Source: Actinomycetota bacterium
GTDB taxonomy: Bacteria; Actinomycetota; Acidimicrobiia; Acidimicrobiales; Iamiaceae
Length of the DNA: 9,232 nt
Direction of reading: 5' to 3'
Assembly: GCA_018268545.1 (NCBI GenBank)
Contig: JAFDWI010000211.1
Coordinates: 1 to 9,232, forward strand
Numbering within the stretch: the stretch's first letter is position 1; every line of letters begins with the position of its first letter. This document shows, one piece after another, positions 1 through 6,971 of this stretch. The notes beneath the pieces are model-generated. The model was not told the DNA's origin, made no database searches, and saw only the letters and a list, made by a program, of their open reading frames with translations. The translations under genes were made by a program, and so were the position numbers.

Positions 1-863
1 CGGAGGATCTGGTTGTCACGACCGCCGGCCACGAGGATGCCGTTCTCCTGGGCGAGCCGCGCGTTGTCGATCGCGGGGCCCGAGTCGTAGTTGTTGTCGT
101 ACACGAGGTTGCCCACGATGATGTTGCCGCGCTCGGGATAGCACTTCTCGTAACTGCCCGAGTTCGGGACGACCCCGGCACGGTTGTGACGGAAGATCGA
201 ATTGGCGATGATCAGGTTTCCGCCGGAGTTCGTACCCGAGTACCCCAGGCCGTTGTACTCGGAGACGTCGTGGTCGAGCAACGCGTTGCAGGGATTGCAA
301 CCGCCGATGTAGAACCCGGCGTCGGGACTGCCCGAGCCGTAGTCGTGATCGAACAGCCCGTTGACCGAATCGAACGAGTAGATGCCGTAGTCACCGTTGT
401 TGTAGGCGGTGAGGTACGAACCGCGGTAGCCGTTCACGCCCGTCCAGTAGAAGCCGTTCGAGGTGTAGTTGCGGGCGGTCATGTTCTCGACCGCGACGCC
501 GTTGCCGCCGAGCACCCGGATCCCGTTCTGGTACGAGAACTTGCCGTCGAGGATCACCTTGTTGCGATCTTCGCCGCGGATCACGATCCGGTTCTTGGTG
601 ACGTTGACACCCTCGTTGTAGACGCCGGGTGCGACGAGCACGAGGTCGCCGGGTTTTGCGGCGTCCACGGCGGCCTGGATCGTCGGGTAGGCGGACGGGA
701 CCTTCAACGTCTTGCCGGTCACCATCGCGGTGGTCGACGACGCGGCCGACACGGTCGACCCGGACCTGGTCGATGTCGAACCCGACGACGAACAGCTCGC
801 GAACAACGCGGCCGCGAACAACGCAGCGGTCAGTGAAACGAAGAATCGCTTCGGCATGGTCAT
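1..863 (-). CDS. Right-handed parallel beta-helix lipoprotein (C-terminus beyond window)
   Basis: 287 codons are visible and the gene runs off the left edge without a stop. Residues 1-23 form a lipoprotein signal: MPKR, a hydrophobic stretch, then LFAS-C with Cys24 as the likely lipidated residue. A Ser/Thr-rich linker follows to about residue 50. From residue 53 the pattern is that of pectin-lyase-like beta-helix proteins: YPTIQAAVDAAKPGD (59-73), VAPGVYNEG (77-85), then short turns rich in Asn, Gly and Tyr (for example NNGDYGIYSFDS, near 155-166). These turns resemble carbohydrate-active or NosD-type repeat proteins. A CNPC motif lies at 189-192 and another Cys at 241. The ATG at 863 is chosen because AAGGGG sits 7 nt upstream; the ATG at 857 is too far from it. 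It lies 63 bp downstream of the cupredoxin gene on the same strand with no obvious promoter between, so co-transcription is likely. Substrate or partner is unknown; an enzyme on polysaccharide and a copper-related scaffold are both possible. Confidence 0.85.
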   Translation of the reverse strand, partial: MTMPKRFFVSLTAALFAAALFASCSSSGSTSTRSGSTVSAASSTTAMVTGKTLKVPSAYPTIQAAVDAAKPGDLVLVAPGVYNEGVNVTKNRIVIRGEDRNKVILDGKFSYQNGIRVLGGNGVAVENMTARNYTSNGFYWTGVNGYRGSYLTAYNNGDYGIYSFDSVNGLFDHDYGSGSPDAGFYIGGCNPCNALLDHDVSEYNGLGYSGTNSGGNLIIANSIFRHNRAGVVPNSGSYEKCYPERGNIIVGNLVYDNNYDSGPAIDNARLAQENGILVAGGRDNQIL

Positions 864-870
864 GTCGGTT

Positions 871-876
871 CCCCTT
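871..876 (-). promoter_or_regulatory. Ribosome binding site of the beta-helix lipoprotein
   Basis: Read on the minus strand the bases are AAGGGG, 7 nt before the ATG at 863-861. This spacing favours that ATG over the in-frame ATG at 857-855. Confidence 0.6.
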
Positions 877-887
877 GATGCGTCGTG

Positions 888-923
888 GTGACCGTCGGCG
901 AGTCTCGGGGGCGTCGCCGTCAC
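888..923 (-). other. Possible weak stem-loop between the two lipoprotein genes
   Basis: CGGCGA (896-901) can pair with TCGCCG (914-919). GTGA (888-891) can pair with TCAC (920-923) if four bases are bulged out. The structure lies just after the cupredoxin stop codon. It has no T-run, so it is not a standard intrinsic terminator. It might attenuate transcription or protect the upstream mRNA end, or be chance in GC-rich DNA. Confidence 0.2.
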
Positions 924-926
924 ACC

Positions 927-1388
927 TCAGCGGGTGACGGTGATGACCCCACGCATCGTTCCGGCGGTCGGCGTGGCGTGGAGCGAACAGTAGTACGGAT
1001 ACGTACCGGGTTTGGTGAACGTGAAGGTGTAGCTCGACCCGTTCGGGAAATCGTCTTCGGACTTCGAGAAGTTCGCCTGGTCCGGATTGTCCGGGATGAT
1101 GTTGTGCTTGTTGTGCCCGATGTTCAGGAACGTCACCGTCGTCCCGACCCGGACCTGCAGGTGTTTCGCGTCGAAGTCGTTGTCGAGGGCATGAACGGTC
1201 GCCTCGTTGCCCGTCGCGACCGTGGGCGGCGCGAGCGTGTCGACGGGCGCGGACGTCGTGCTCGACACACCCGTCGTCGGAGCGGTGGTCGTCGAACGGG
1301 CCGACGATGTACTCGACGAACATCCGAAACCGGACAGCGCGACCACGGTCACGACGCAGACCAGGTGGCGGGTACGACGGGTCGACAT
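927..1388 (-). CDS. Cupredoxin (plastocyanin-like) blue-copper lipoprotein
   Basis: 153 residues. Residues 1-23 are an export signal (MSTRRTRH, hydrophobic core, then SGFG-C). Cys23 fits the loose lipobox pattern, although the -3 residue is Gly rather than the usual Leu. A Ser/Thr/Pro-rich tether (24-60) leads to a single cupredoxin domain (about 62-153). The predicted type-1 copper ligands are all present: His95 in GHNKHN, then Cys134, His137 and Met145 in YYCSLHATPTAGTMRG. The protein should be membrane-anchored and move electrons or bind copper outside the cell; its redox partner is not in view. The ATG at 1388 is chosen because GAGGTG (1395-1400) lies 6 nt upstream and the signal peptide starts there. 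The reading frame stays open up to 1526, but the extra 46 residues are Arg/Trp-rich and unlike a signal peptide. It is the first gene of a likely operon with the beta-helix lipoprotein and is divergent from the prenyl synthase. Confidence 0.9.
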   Translation of the reverse strand: MSTRRTRHLVCVVTVVALSGFGCSSSTSSARSTTTAPTTGVSSTTSAPVDTLAPPTVATGNEATVHALDNDFDAKHLQVRVGTTVTFLNIGHNKHNIIPDNPDQANFSKSEDDFPNGSSYTFTFTKPGTYPYYCSLHATPTAGTMRGVITVTR

Positions 1389-1394
1389 GATCGA

Positions 1395-1400
1395 CACCTC
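1395..1400 (-). promoter_or_regulatory. Ribosome binding site deciding the cupredoxin start
   Basis: The minus strand reads GAGGTG, 6 nt upstream of the ATG at 1388-1386. This excludes the longer upstream extension as the preferred start. Confidence 0.6.
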
Positions 1401-1432
1401 GGATCGTGACGGCAACGGGCAGGACCGATCCC

Positions 1433-1438
1433 AGTGTA
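1433..1438 (-). promoter_or_regulatory. Putative -10 box for the lipoprotein operon
   Basis: The minus strand reads TACACT, which fits the actinobacterial TANNNT consensus. It is about 45 bp upstream of the cupredoxin ATG and leaves a short 5' leader carrying the GAGGTG site. No convincing -35 element is visible 16-18 bp further upstream. The call rests on motif and position only. Confidence 0.35.
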
Positions 1439-1489
1439 GGGAACGCCGGGGCCACCACGGGTGATGGCGCCGAGTCCGCATTGCACCGG

Positions 1490-1495
1490 TAGCCT
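1490..1495 (+). promoter_or_regulatory. Putative -10 box, leaderless, for the polyprenyl synthase
   Basis: TAGCCT ends 8 nt before the GTG at 1504. Transcription starting 6-8 nt after a -10 box would begin at or within a couple of bases of the start codon. That matches the leaderless mRNAs common in Actinobacteria and would explain the lack of a good Shine-Dalgarno site. No clear -35 box is seen. With the opposing TACACT box it makes the 115-bp gap a compact bidirectional promoter. Confidence 0.35.
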
Positions 1496-1503
1496 GCGAG
1501 ATC

Positions 1504-2577
1504 GTGACTTCGACGCCGGTCGACACCCCGGTCGCCCCACCGAGCCTCGCGGTCGTCGCGGCGCGTGTCGAAGCACGCCTCGAGCCGTTCCTCGCCGACG
1601 AGGTGGCCCGTTGGAGCGCGTTCGACGGTGCGTTGGCCGATCCGTTGCAGGCACTGTCGGATCTGACGCTCGCGCCGGCGAAGCGGATCCGCCCGACGTT
1701 CTGTCACTGGGGCAACATCGCGGCGGGCGGCGACCCCGACGACACCGGTGTCGTCGATGCCGGAGCGGCGATCGAGTTGTTGCAGGCGTTCGCGCTCATC
1801 CACGACGACGTCATGGACGGCTCCTCGGTGCGGCGCGGGCGGCGGACCGCGCACCTCACCTTCGCGGACGCACACCAGGAGGGAACGTGGCGAGGTGAGC
1901 CCCGGCGTTACGGCGAAGGCGTCGCGATCCTGATCGGTGACCTTGCACTCGTGTACGCCGATCAGTTCATGGTGGATGCGAACCGCGATGCCCGCCGGGT
2001 CTGGGACACGCTCCGGGTCGAGCTGAACGCCGGACAGTACCTCGACCTGCACGGCACGGCGTGTGGCGAAGAAGACCCTCGACGCACCCGCCGGATCGCG
2101 CGCTACAAATCGGGCAAGTACACCGTGGAACGTCCGCTTCATCTCGGGGCGGCCCTCGCCGGGGGACTCGACGGCTTCGCCGAGACGCTGAGCGGCTACG
2201 GCGAACCCCTCGGTGAGGCGTTCCAGCTGCGTGACGACCTGTTGGGTGCGTTCGGTGAAACGGCGCACACCGGCAAACCGGTCGGCGACGACCTGCGCGA
2301 AGGCAAGCCCACCACGCTGTTGGCCGAGGGACTCGCCCGGGCCGGGGACGCCGACCGGCGGATCATCGAGTCCGCGGGTCACGCCGGACTCGACGACGAG
2401 GGTGTCGCACGCATCCAGGACGTGCTCGTCTCGGTCGGGGCGAAAGCCGCGATCGAGACACGGGTCGATCACCTCGCTGCCGAAGCGATCGGCGCGCTCG
2501 ACCCCGCGCTCGTCGATCCGGAGGTGATCGACGCGCTCGCCGGGCTCGCCTGGTACGTCGCCCATCGGGTCGCCTGA
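1504..2577 (+). CDS. All-trans polyprenyl diphosphate synthase, probably geranylgeranyl diphosphate synthase
   Basis: 357 residues with a GTG start, an all-alpha cytosolic enzyme that condenses isopentenyl diphosphate onto allylic diphosphates. Visible motifs are KRIRP (60-64, isopentenyl diphosphate binding), the first Asp-rich motif DDVMD (101-105) followed by RRGRRTAH (111-117 region), GDLAL (145-149), KSGKYT (202-207), and the second Asp-rich region QLRDDLLGAFGE (241-252) with KPVGDDLREGK (258-268). The second motif has Gly where the classic third Asp would be, a form common in actinobacterial IdsA/GGPP-synthase relatives. The first motif has no two-residue insertion, and the fifth residue before it is Phe96 with a small Ala97 next to it. 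By the known chain-length rules this suggests a C20 product, which is inference. It stands as a single gene divergent from the cupredoxin operon; the product could feed carotenoids, quinones or longer polyprenols, none of whose genes are here. Confidence 0.92.
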   Translation: MTSTPVDTPVAPPSLAVVAARVEARLEPFLADEVARWSAFDGALADPLQALSDLTLAPAKRIRPTFCHWGNIAAGGDPDDTGVVDAGAAIELLQAFALIHDDVMDGSSVRRGRRTAHLTFADAHQEGTWRGEPRRYGEGVAILIGDLALVYADQFMVDANRDARRVWDTLRVELNAGQYLDLHGTACGEEDPRRTRRIARYKSGKYTVERPLHLGAALAGGLDGFAETLSGYGEPLGEAFQLRDDLLGAFGETAHTGKPVGDDLREGKPTTLLAEGLARAGDADRRIIESAGHAGLDDEGVARIQDVLVSVGAKAAIETRVDHLAAEAIGALDPALVDPEVIDALAGLAWYVAHRVA

Positions 2578-2635
2578 GCGACGGCCGCAAGGCCCTCGAC
2601 GCGACCACGGCCGACATCGAAGGTCGGCTCCCACG

Positions 2636-2641
2636 TAGGAT
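2636..2641 (+). promoter_or_regulatory. Putative -10 box for the cyclic-di-GMP gene
   Basis: TAGGAT lies 37 bp before the GTG at 2679 in the 101-bp gap after the prenyl synthase. It would give a leader of about 30 nt carrying the G-rich ribosome site. A partial -35 match (CCGACA, 2611-2616) has a long 19-bp spacer. It suggests the large signalling gene has its own promoter rather than relying on read-through. Confidence 0.35.
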
Positions 2642-2664
2642 CTCCCCTGTACGGTCCCGCACCC

Positions 2665-2671
2665 GGGGGGG
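2665..2671 (+). promoter_or_regulatory. G7 tract acting as ribosome binding site
   Basis: Seven G residues end 7 nt before the GTG start at 2679, the right distance for pairing with the 3' end of 16S rRNA. The tract decides this start. A second GTG at 2671 is out of frame and meets TGA after three codons. Confidence 0.5.
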
Positions 2672-2678
2672 TGATCAG

Positions 2679-5600
2679 GTGAGTGTCGATACCGGCGACG
2701 ACGACCGGCCGCTCGTCGAACTCGATCTGAACGCACACGGCGTCATCATCGGTGCCCTTGGCGACGCCGAATCGACGTTCGGCATCGCGCCGACGCACCT
2801 CGTCGGGCACGCGGCCTCCAGCCACATCCACCACGACGACCTGGCCGTCGCGTCGACGGTGTTCGCCGCGGTCCTCGATTCCACCGACGACGCCGTCGTC
2901 GACATCCGGGTTCGGATCGGGTCCGACGCTTCCGGGTGGGCTCCGGTCGCATGCGAACTTCAACACCACCACGACCGACCGGGCCTGCGTGCACGGATCC
3001 GACCGAGCCAGGCGTTCACCGACAACGCGGGGCTCGTCCCCGTCGATGCGCAACCACCGATCGTGATCAGCCCACTCGCCGAGATGCTCACCGACCCCTT
3101 CGAGGACCATTTCCTGATGGCCACCGCAGCGGAACCGACCTTTCTGTCGCCGGGGGTGACCCGCATCTTCGGGATGACCTCCGAGGAGTTCTTCAGCGCG
3201 TTCGGCAACCTGTTGCACCCCGACGACGGCGACAAGATGGTCGACCTGCTCAGCCGCCTGGCAACCGGATCCGAGCCATATGTGCGGGTCGTCGTGCGAG
3301 CGCTCCGCGTGGATGGAACCTGGGGAACGTTCCAGGTGACGACGCGCGACCTCTCGGCGGATCCGGACTTCGGCTCGTTCGTGACCGCGATACGCGAGCT
3401 GGAGGAACCCCACGTCCACGACGCCGACGACGAGGTGAGCCCGGAACTCCGTCACGCGTTGAACCTGGCCGCCGACCCGATCCTCGTACTCAGCGACGAC
3501 GGTCGGGTCCGCTATGCGAGCACATCGACCGAACGTCTCGTCCGACGTTCGCCCGACTCGATCACGGTTCGGCCGATGACCGAGCTGCTCACGCCGGATT
3601 CCCTCGAAGCGTTCGACGCGTGGTGGTCGGGTCCTGCCGAGACGGTGTGCCACGTCAAGTTCGAATCCACGACGGGTCCACCCCGATGGGTCGCGGTCCG
3701 CACCGTGCAGTCCGGAACGAGTCAACGCGACCCCGAGGGGGGTGAGTTCCGCGTCGTCGCCCTCCGCGACGTCGACGACCAGGTCCGCGCCGAAGCCGCC
3801 CTGCGCGAGCGCGAAGCCCGATTCGCTGCGTTGATGCGCAACTCCTCGAGCGGGGTCGTCGTGCTCGGCGACGACGACCGCGTCGCCGGTCCCGGGCATG
3901 CCCTCGAACAGGTCCTGGGCCTCGAGTCCGACAAGGTGTCGGGTGCCGACCTCGTCGCCGACGTCGACCCTGCCGATCGACCCGGCCTCCACGACATGCT
4001 CGCAGTTGCGCGGTCGCAACCGGGCCCCGCGGACATCACGGTCCGCCAACGCGTCGCGAACGGCACGCGGCGTTGGATCCACTGGACCGCAGAGGACCAT
4101 CGGTCCGATCCTGCGATCCGCGGCGTCGTCGTCAATCTCGACGACCGGACCGATGGCGTCGAGGCTCGGCTCGAACTGGAAGAGAGCGAACGACGACTAC
4201 GGGCGATCGTCGACCACAGCTTCGAGGTGACCGTCATCGCCGACGCCGAGTTCACGGTGCTCTGGGCGTCGCCGTCGATCTCGGAACTGCTCGGTTGGGA
4301 TGTCGAAGACGTGGTCGGCCAGAGGGTGCTCGACTTCGTGCACCCCGACGACGAGGACCTCGCACTCGTGCGCTACGACCGGGCACGACTCGACGACGGA
4401 CCCGAACCGTCGATTCCGATCCGGATCCGCACCACGTCGGGCCAGTGGCGTCACGTCGCGGTCGTCGCTGCCGATCGGCGTGACGATCCCGACATCAACG
4501 GGATCATCTTGAACCTGCGCGACGCCGAAGCGCAGGTCTCGAGTGCCCGGGCACTCGCCGAGAGCGAGAACCGCTACCGGATGCTGGTGGAGAACTCCAC
4601 CGACGTGGTGGCGATCATGGACGAGCTCGCAACCGTCATCTGGGTCTCCCCCACGGTGAAGACCGTGATGGGTTATGAACCCGAGGAGCTGATCGGCCAC
4701 GCAACCGGCGGGATCGACGATCTCAGCGAGCGCGACGATCTCGCCGACGCCTTTCGTTCGATCCTCGAGCACCCCGGCGCGTCGACCAGGCTGATCGCCA
4801 AGCTCGGCCACGCGGACGGGACCCGCAGGTGGGTCGATCTCGTGTTGACCAACCGGTTCGACGAACCCGCGATCGGCGGGATCGTCGCCGCGTATCGGGA
4901 CGTCACCGATCGCGTCGAAGCAAACCGGTCCCGAGAGGCGAGCGAAGAACGATTCCGGTCGTTGGCCGAGTCGTCGCCGTTGGGGATCTTCCAACTCGAC
5001 CGGAACCACGAATGCATCTACGTCAACGACCGCTGGTGCGAGATCACCGGCCGCACGCTCGACGACGTGGCCGGTGATCGTTGGCGGACATCGTTCGGCG
5101 TCGACGGCGACATGGTTTCCGACGGATCGACCTACTCGGCGATCCAACGACTCGAAGGGGGCATTCCGATCGTGCGCCCGGACGGTTCGACGCGCTGGTG
5201 CACGTTACGGATCGCTCCCCTGACCGATGCACACGGCGAGCCCAACGGTTCGGTCGGCACGCTCGACGACATCACCTCCATGGTCGCCGCGCGTCACGAG
5301 GCGAACCGGTTGTCGTCGATCCTCGAGTCGAGCCCCGACCTGGTCCTCGTGTTCACACCGCTCGGCGAAGTGGTGTACCTGAACGAAGCTGCACGACGAT
5401 TCTTCCTGATCGACCCCGAGGAATCGATCGAAGGCCTGACGGCGGACGACCTGCTGCCGACCACCGACCGCGACACGTGGACCTCGGCGATCATCCCGAC
5501 GCTGAAACGCCGGCTGGTCTGGCAGGGCGAGGTGGTGATCACGAACCGTGCAGGCGATTCGATCCCCATCTCGGCAGTGGTGAACGTGCACCGTGATGCT

Positions 5601-6971
5601 CGCGGCGTCGCCGAGGTCGTATCGGTCACCGCGCGCGACATGACCGAACGGGCCGACCTCGAAGCACGCCTGGAACACCAGGCAACCCACGACCCGCTCA
5701 CCGGTCTGCCGAACCGTTCGCTGTTGCTCGACCGACTCGGCGTCGCGCTCGGGCGCAGTTCGCGCAATTCGTCGCATCTCGCGGTGCTGTTCGCGGACCT
5801 CGACCGCTTCAAGGTCGTGAACGACGGCCTGGGTCACGCCGCCGGCGACGAACTCCTCATGCTGGTCGCACGACGCCTCGAATCGACCGTCCGACCGGGC
5901 GACACCGTCGCCCGCCTCGGCGGTGACGAGTTCATCATCGTGTGCGAGGACCTCGACGACCCGGCCGACGCAACCGACTTGGCCGAGCGGATCTCGGCCG
6001 CGGTGACCGAACCGGTGTCGATCAGCGGGTCCGAGTTCGTGGTTTCGGTGAGCATCGGGATCACGGTCGTCGACGATCCCACCGAGGATCCCGACCAGGT
6101 CATCCGCGACGCGGACGCGGCGATGTACCTGGCCAAGCAACGGGGCCGGGCCCGCTGGGAGATCTTCGACCGCGAGCTGCGAACCCGGGCGTCGCAACGC
6201 CTCGGGGTCGAGAATGCGTTGCGGCGCGCCTTGGCCGTCGGCGAACTCGTCCTGCACTACCAACCGGTCGTCGACACCTCGACCGATCAGACGATCGGCG
6301 CCGAGGCGTTGGTACGTTGGGATCATCCGACCCGTGGGCTCCTCGCACCGGCGGAGTTCCTCGACATCGCCGAGGATTCCGGATTGATCGTCCCGATCGG
6401 AGACTGGGTGCTCGCGACCGCGTGTGCGCACACGCGACCCCTGCTCGAGCATGATCCGCGCTTGGTGGTCGCGGTCAACCTGTCGGCCCGCCAGATCGAC
6501 GACCCCGGCCTGATCACGCGGATCGAATCGATCCTCGGTGAAGCCGGCGTTCCCCCCGACCGCGTCATCCTCGAGATCACCGAGGGGATGCTGATGCGCG
6601 ACGCCAAGCGTGCAGGGGCGACGCTCGCCGAGCTCAAACGACTCGGTGTCGGGCTCGCGATCGACGACTTCGGCACCGGCTATTCATCGTTGTCGTACCT
6701 GCACCGCTACCCCATCGACATCCTCAAGATCGATCGCTCGTTCGTCGCCGGGCTCGGTCGTGATTCGGGCGAGGAGGCGATCGTCGAGGCGATCATCGAA
6801 CTGGCACGTGCGCTGGAGCTCCGTACGGTCGCCGAAGGTGTCGAGACCCGAGCACAACTCGAGGTACTCGGTCACCTCGGGTGCCGTCACATCCAGGGCT
6901 ATCTCAAGTCACGACCGTTGGACGAGTCCGCCTATGCAGCACTCATCATGGCGGGCGGCGTCATCGCCTGA
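2679..6971 (+). CDS. Multi-PAS GGDEF-EAL cyclic-di-GMP synthase/phosphodiesterase
   Basis: 1430 residues with a GTG start. No signal peptide or membrane segment is visible, so it is predicted cytosolic. About eight PAS-type modules come first: 10-110 (divergent), 133-240, 252-365, 375-490, 500-615, 625-745, 750-867 and 872-990. From the fourth on, they are separated by similar charged linkers (EREARF, ESERRL, ESENRY, ASEERF) about 125 residues apart. The GGDEF domain (about 995-1165) has DPLTGLPNR (1005-1013), FADLDRFKVVND (1038-1049), the active-site GGDEF (1081-1085) and an RPGD product-inhibition site (1072-1075). The EAL domain (about 1172-1425) has EAL (1209-1211) and the metal and catalytic residues Asn1267, Glu1299, Asp1329, Asp1330, Lys1350, Glu1386 and Gln1406, plus loop DDFGTGYSS. 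So both synthesis of cyclic-di-GMP from GTP and its hydrolysis to pGpG look possible. The PAS ligands cannot be told from sequence. It is probably transcribed alone; its end overlaps the convergent hydrolase gene. Confidence 0.96.
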   Translation: MSVDTGDDDRPLVELDLNAHGVIIGALGDAESTFGIAPTHLVGHAASSHIHHDDLAVASTVFAAVLDSTDDAVVDIRVRIGSDASGWAPVACELQHHHDRPGLRARIRPSQAFTDNAGLVPVDAQPPIVISPLAEMLTDPFEDHFLMATAAEPTFLSPGVTRIFGMTSEEFFSAFGNLLHPDDGDKMVDLLSRLATGSEPYVRVVVRALRVDGTWGTFQVTTRDLSADPDFGSFVTAIRELEEPHVHDADDEVSPELRHALNLAADPILVLSDDGRVRYASTSTERLVRRSPDSITVRPMTELLTPDSLEAFDAWWSGPAETVCHVKFESTTGPPRWVAVRTVQSGTSQRDPEGGEFRVVALRDVDDQVRAEAALREREARFAALMRNSSSGVVVLGDDDRVAGPGHALEQVLGLESDKVSGADLVADVDPADRPGLHDMLAVARSQPGPADITVRQRVANGTRRWIHWTAEDHRSDPAIRGVVVNLDDRTDGVEARLELEESERRLRAIVDHSFEVTVIADAEFTVLWASPSISELLGWDVEDVVGQRVLDFVHPDDEDLALVRYDRARLDDGPEPSIPIRIRTTSGQWRHVAVVAADRRDDPDINGIILNLRDAEAQVSSARALAESENRYRMLVENSTDVVAIMDELATVIWVSPTVKTVMGYEPEELIGHATGGIDDLSERDDLADAFRSILEHPGASTRLIAKLGHADGTRRWVDLVLTNRFDEPAIGGIVAAYRDVTDRVEANRSREASEERFRSLAESSPLGIFQLDRNHECIYVNDRWCEITGRTLDDVAGDRWRTSFGVDGDMVSDGSTYSAIQRLEGGIPIVRPDGSTRWCTLRIAPLTDAHGEPNGSVGTLDDITSMVAARHEANRLSSILESSPDLVLVFTPLGEVVYLNEAARRFFLIDPEESIEGLTADDLLPTTDRDTWTSAIIPTLKRRLVWQGEVVITNRAGDSIPISAVVNVHRDARGVAEVVSVTARDMTERADLEARLEHQATHDPLTGLPNRSLLLDRLGVALGRSSRNSSHLAVLFADLDRFKVVNDGLGHAAGDELLMLVARRLESTVRPGDTVARLGGDEFIIVCEDLDDPADATDLAERISAAVTEPVSISGSEFVVSVSIGITVVDDPTEDPDQVIRDADAAMYLAKQRGRARWEIFDRELRTRASQRLGVENALRRALAVGELVLHYQPVVDTSTDQTIGAEALVRWDHPTRGLLAPAEFLDIAEDSGLIVPIGDWVLATACAHTRPLLEHDPRLVVAVNLSARQIDDPGLITRIESILGEAGVPPDRVILEITEGMLMRDAKRAGATLAELKRLGVGLAIDDFGTGYSSLSYLHRYPIDILKIDRSFVAGLGRDSGEEAIVEAIIELARALELRTVAEGVETRAQLEVLGHLGCRHIQGYLKSRPLDESAYAALIMAGGVIA
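6961..6971. other. 11-bp convergent overlap of two gene ends
   Basis: The plus-strand TGA (6969-6971) of the cyclic-di-GMP gene and the minus-strand TGA (6963-6961) of the hydrolase-fold gene lie within each other's coding ends. No terminator hairpin can sit between them, so the two transcripts must overlap at their 3' ends. Confidence 0.9.

Noticed and set aside
888..923. Intrinsic terminator between the lipoprotein genes
   Set aside because: The stem is bulged and lacks a T-run, and the next gene has no clear promoter of its own, so the genes are better read as one operon; kept only as a possible weak stem-loop.
1389..1526. N-terminal extension of the cupredoxin by 46 residues
   Set aside because: It would bury the signal peptide behind a Trp/Arg-rich segment, overlap the divergent gene start, and ignore the GAGGTG site at the ATG of 1388.
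2583..2594. GGCC-GCAA-GGCC mini hairpin after the prenyl synthase stop
   Set aside because: Only four base pairs and no T-run; too weak to call a terminator.
391..2736. A 781-codon minus-strand open frame
   Set aside because: It crosses the lipoproteins, the divergent promoter gap and the prenyl synthase, its translation is Arg/Asp-rich low-complexity text with no family motif, and the true genes in other frames have clear motifs.
2469..4100. A 543-codon minus-strand open frame opposite the PAS region
   Set aside because: It is a mirror-frame shadow of the GC-rich cyclic-di-GMP gene, with no recognisable domain or ribosome site, and it also runs through the prenyl synthase end.
5205..6452. 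A 415-codon minus-strand open frame opposite the GGDEF-EAL region
   Set aside because: The same mirror-frame effect; its sequence is an Arg/Asp/Val-rich composition artefact of the opposite strand.
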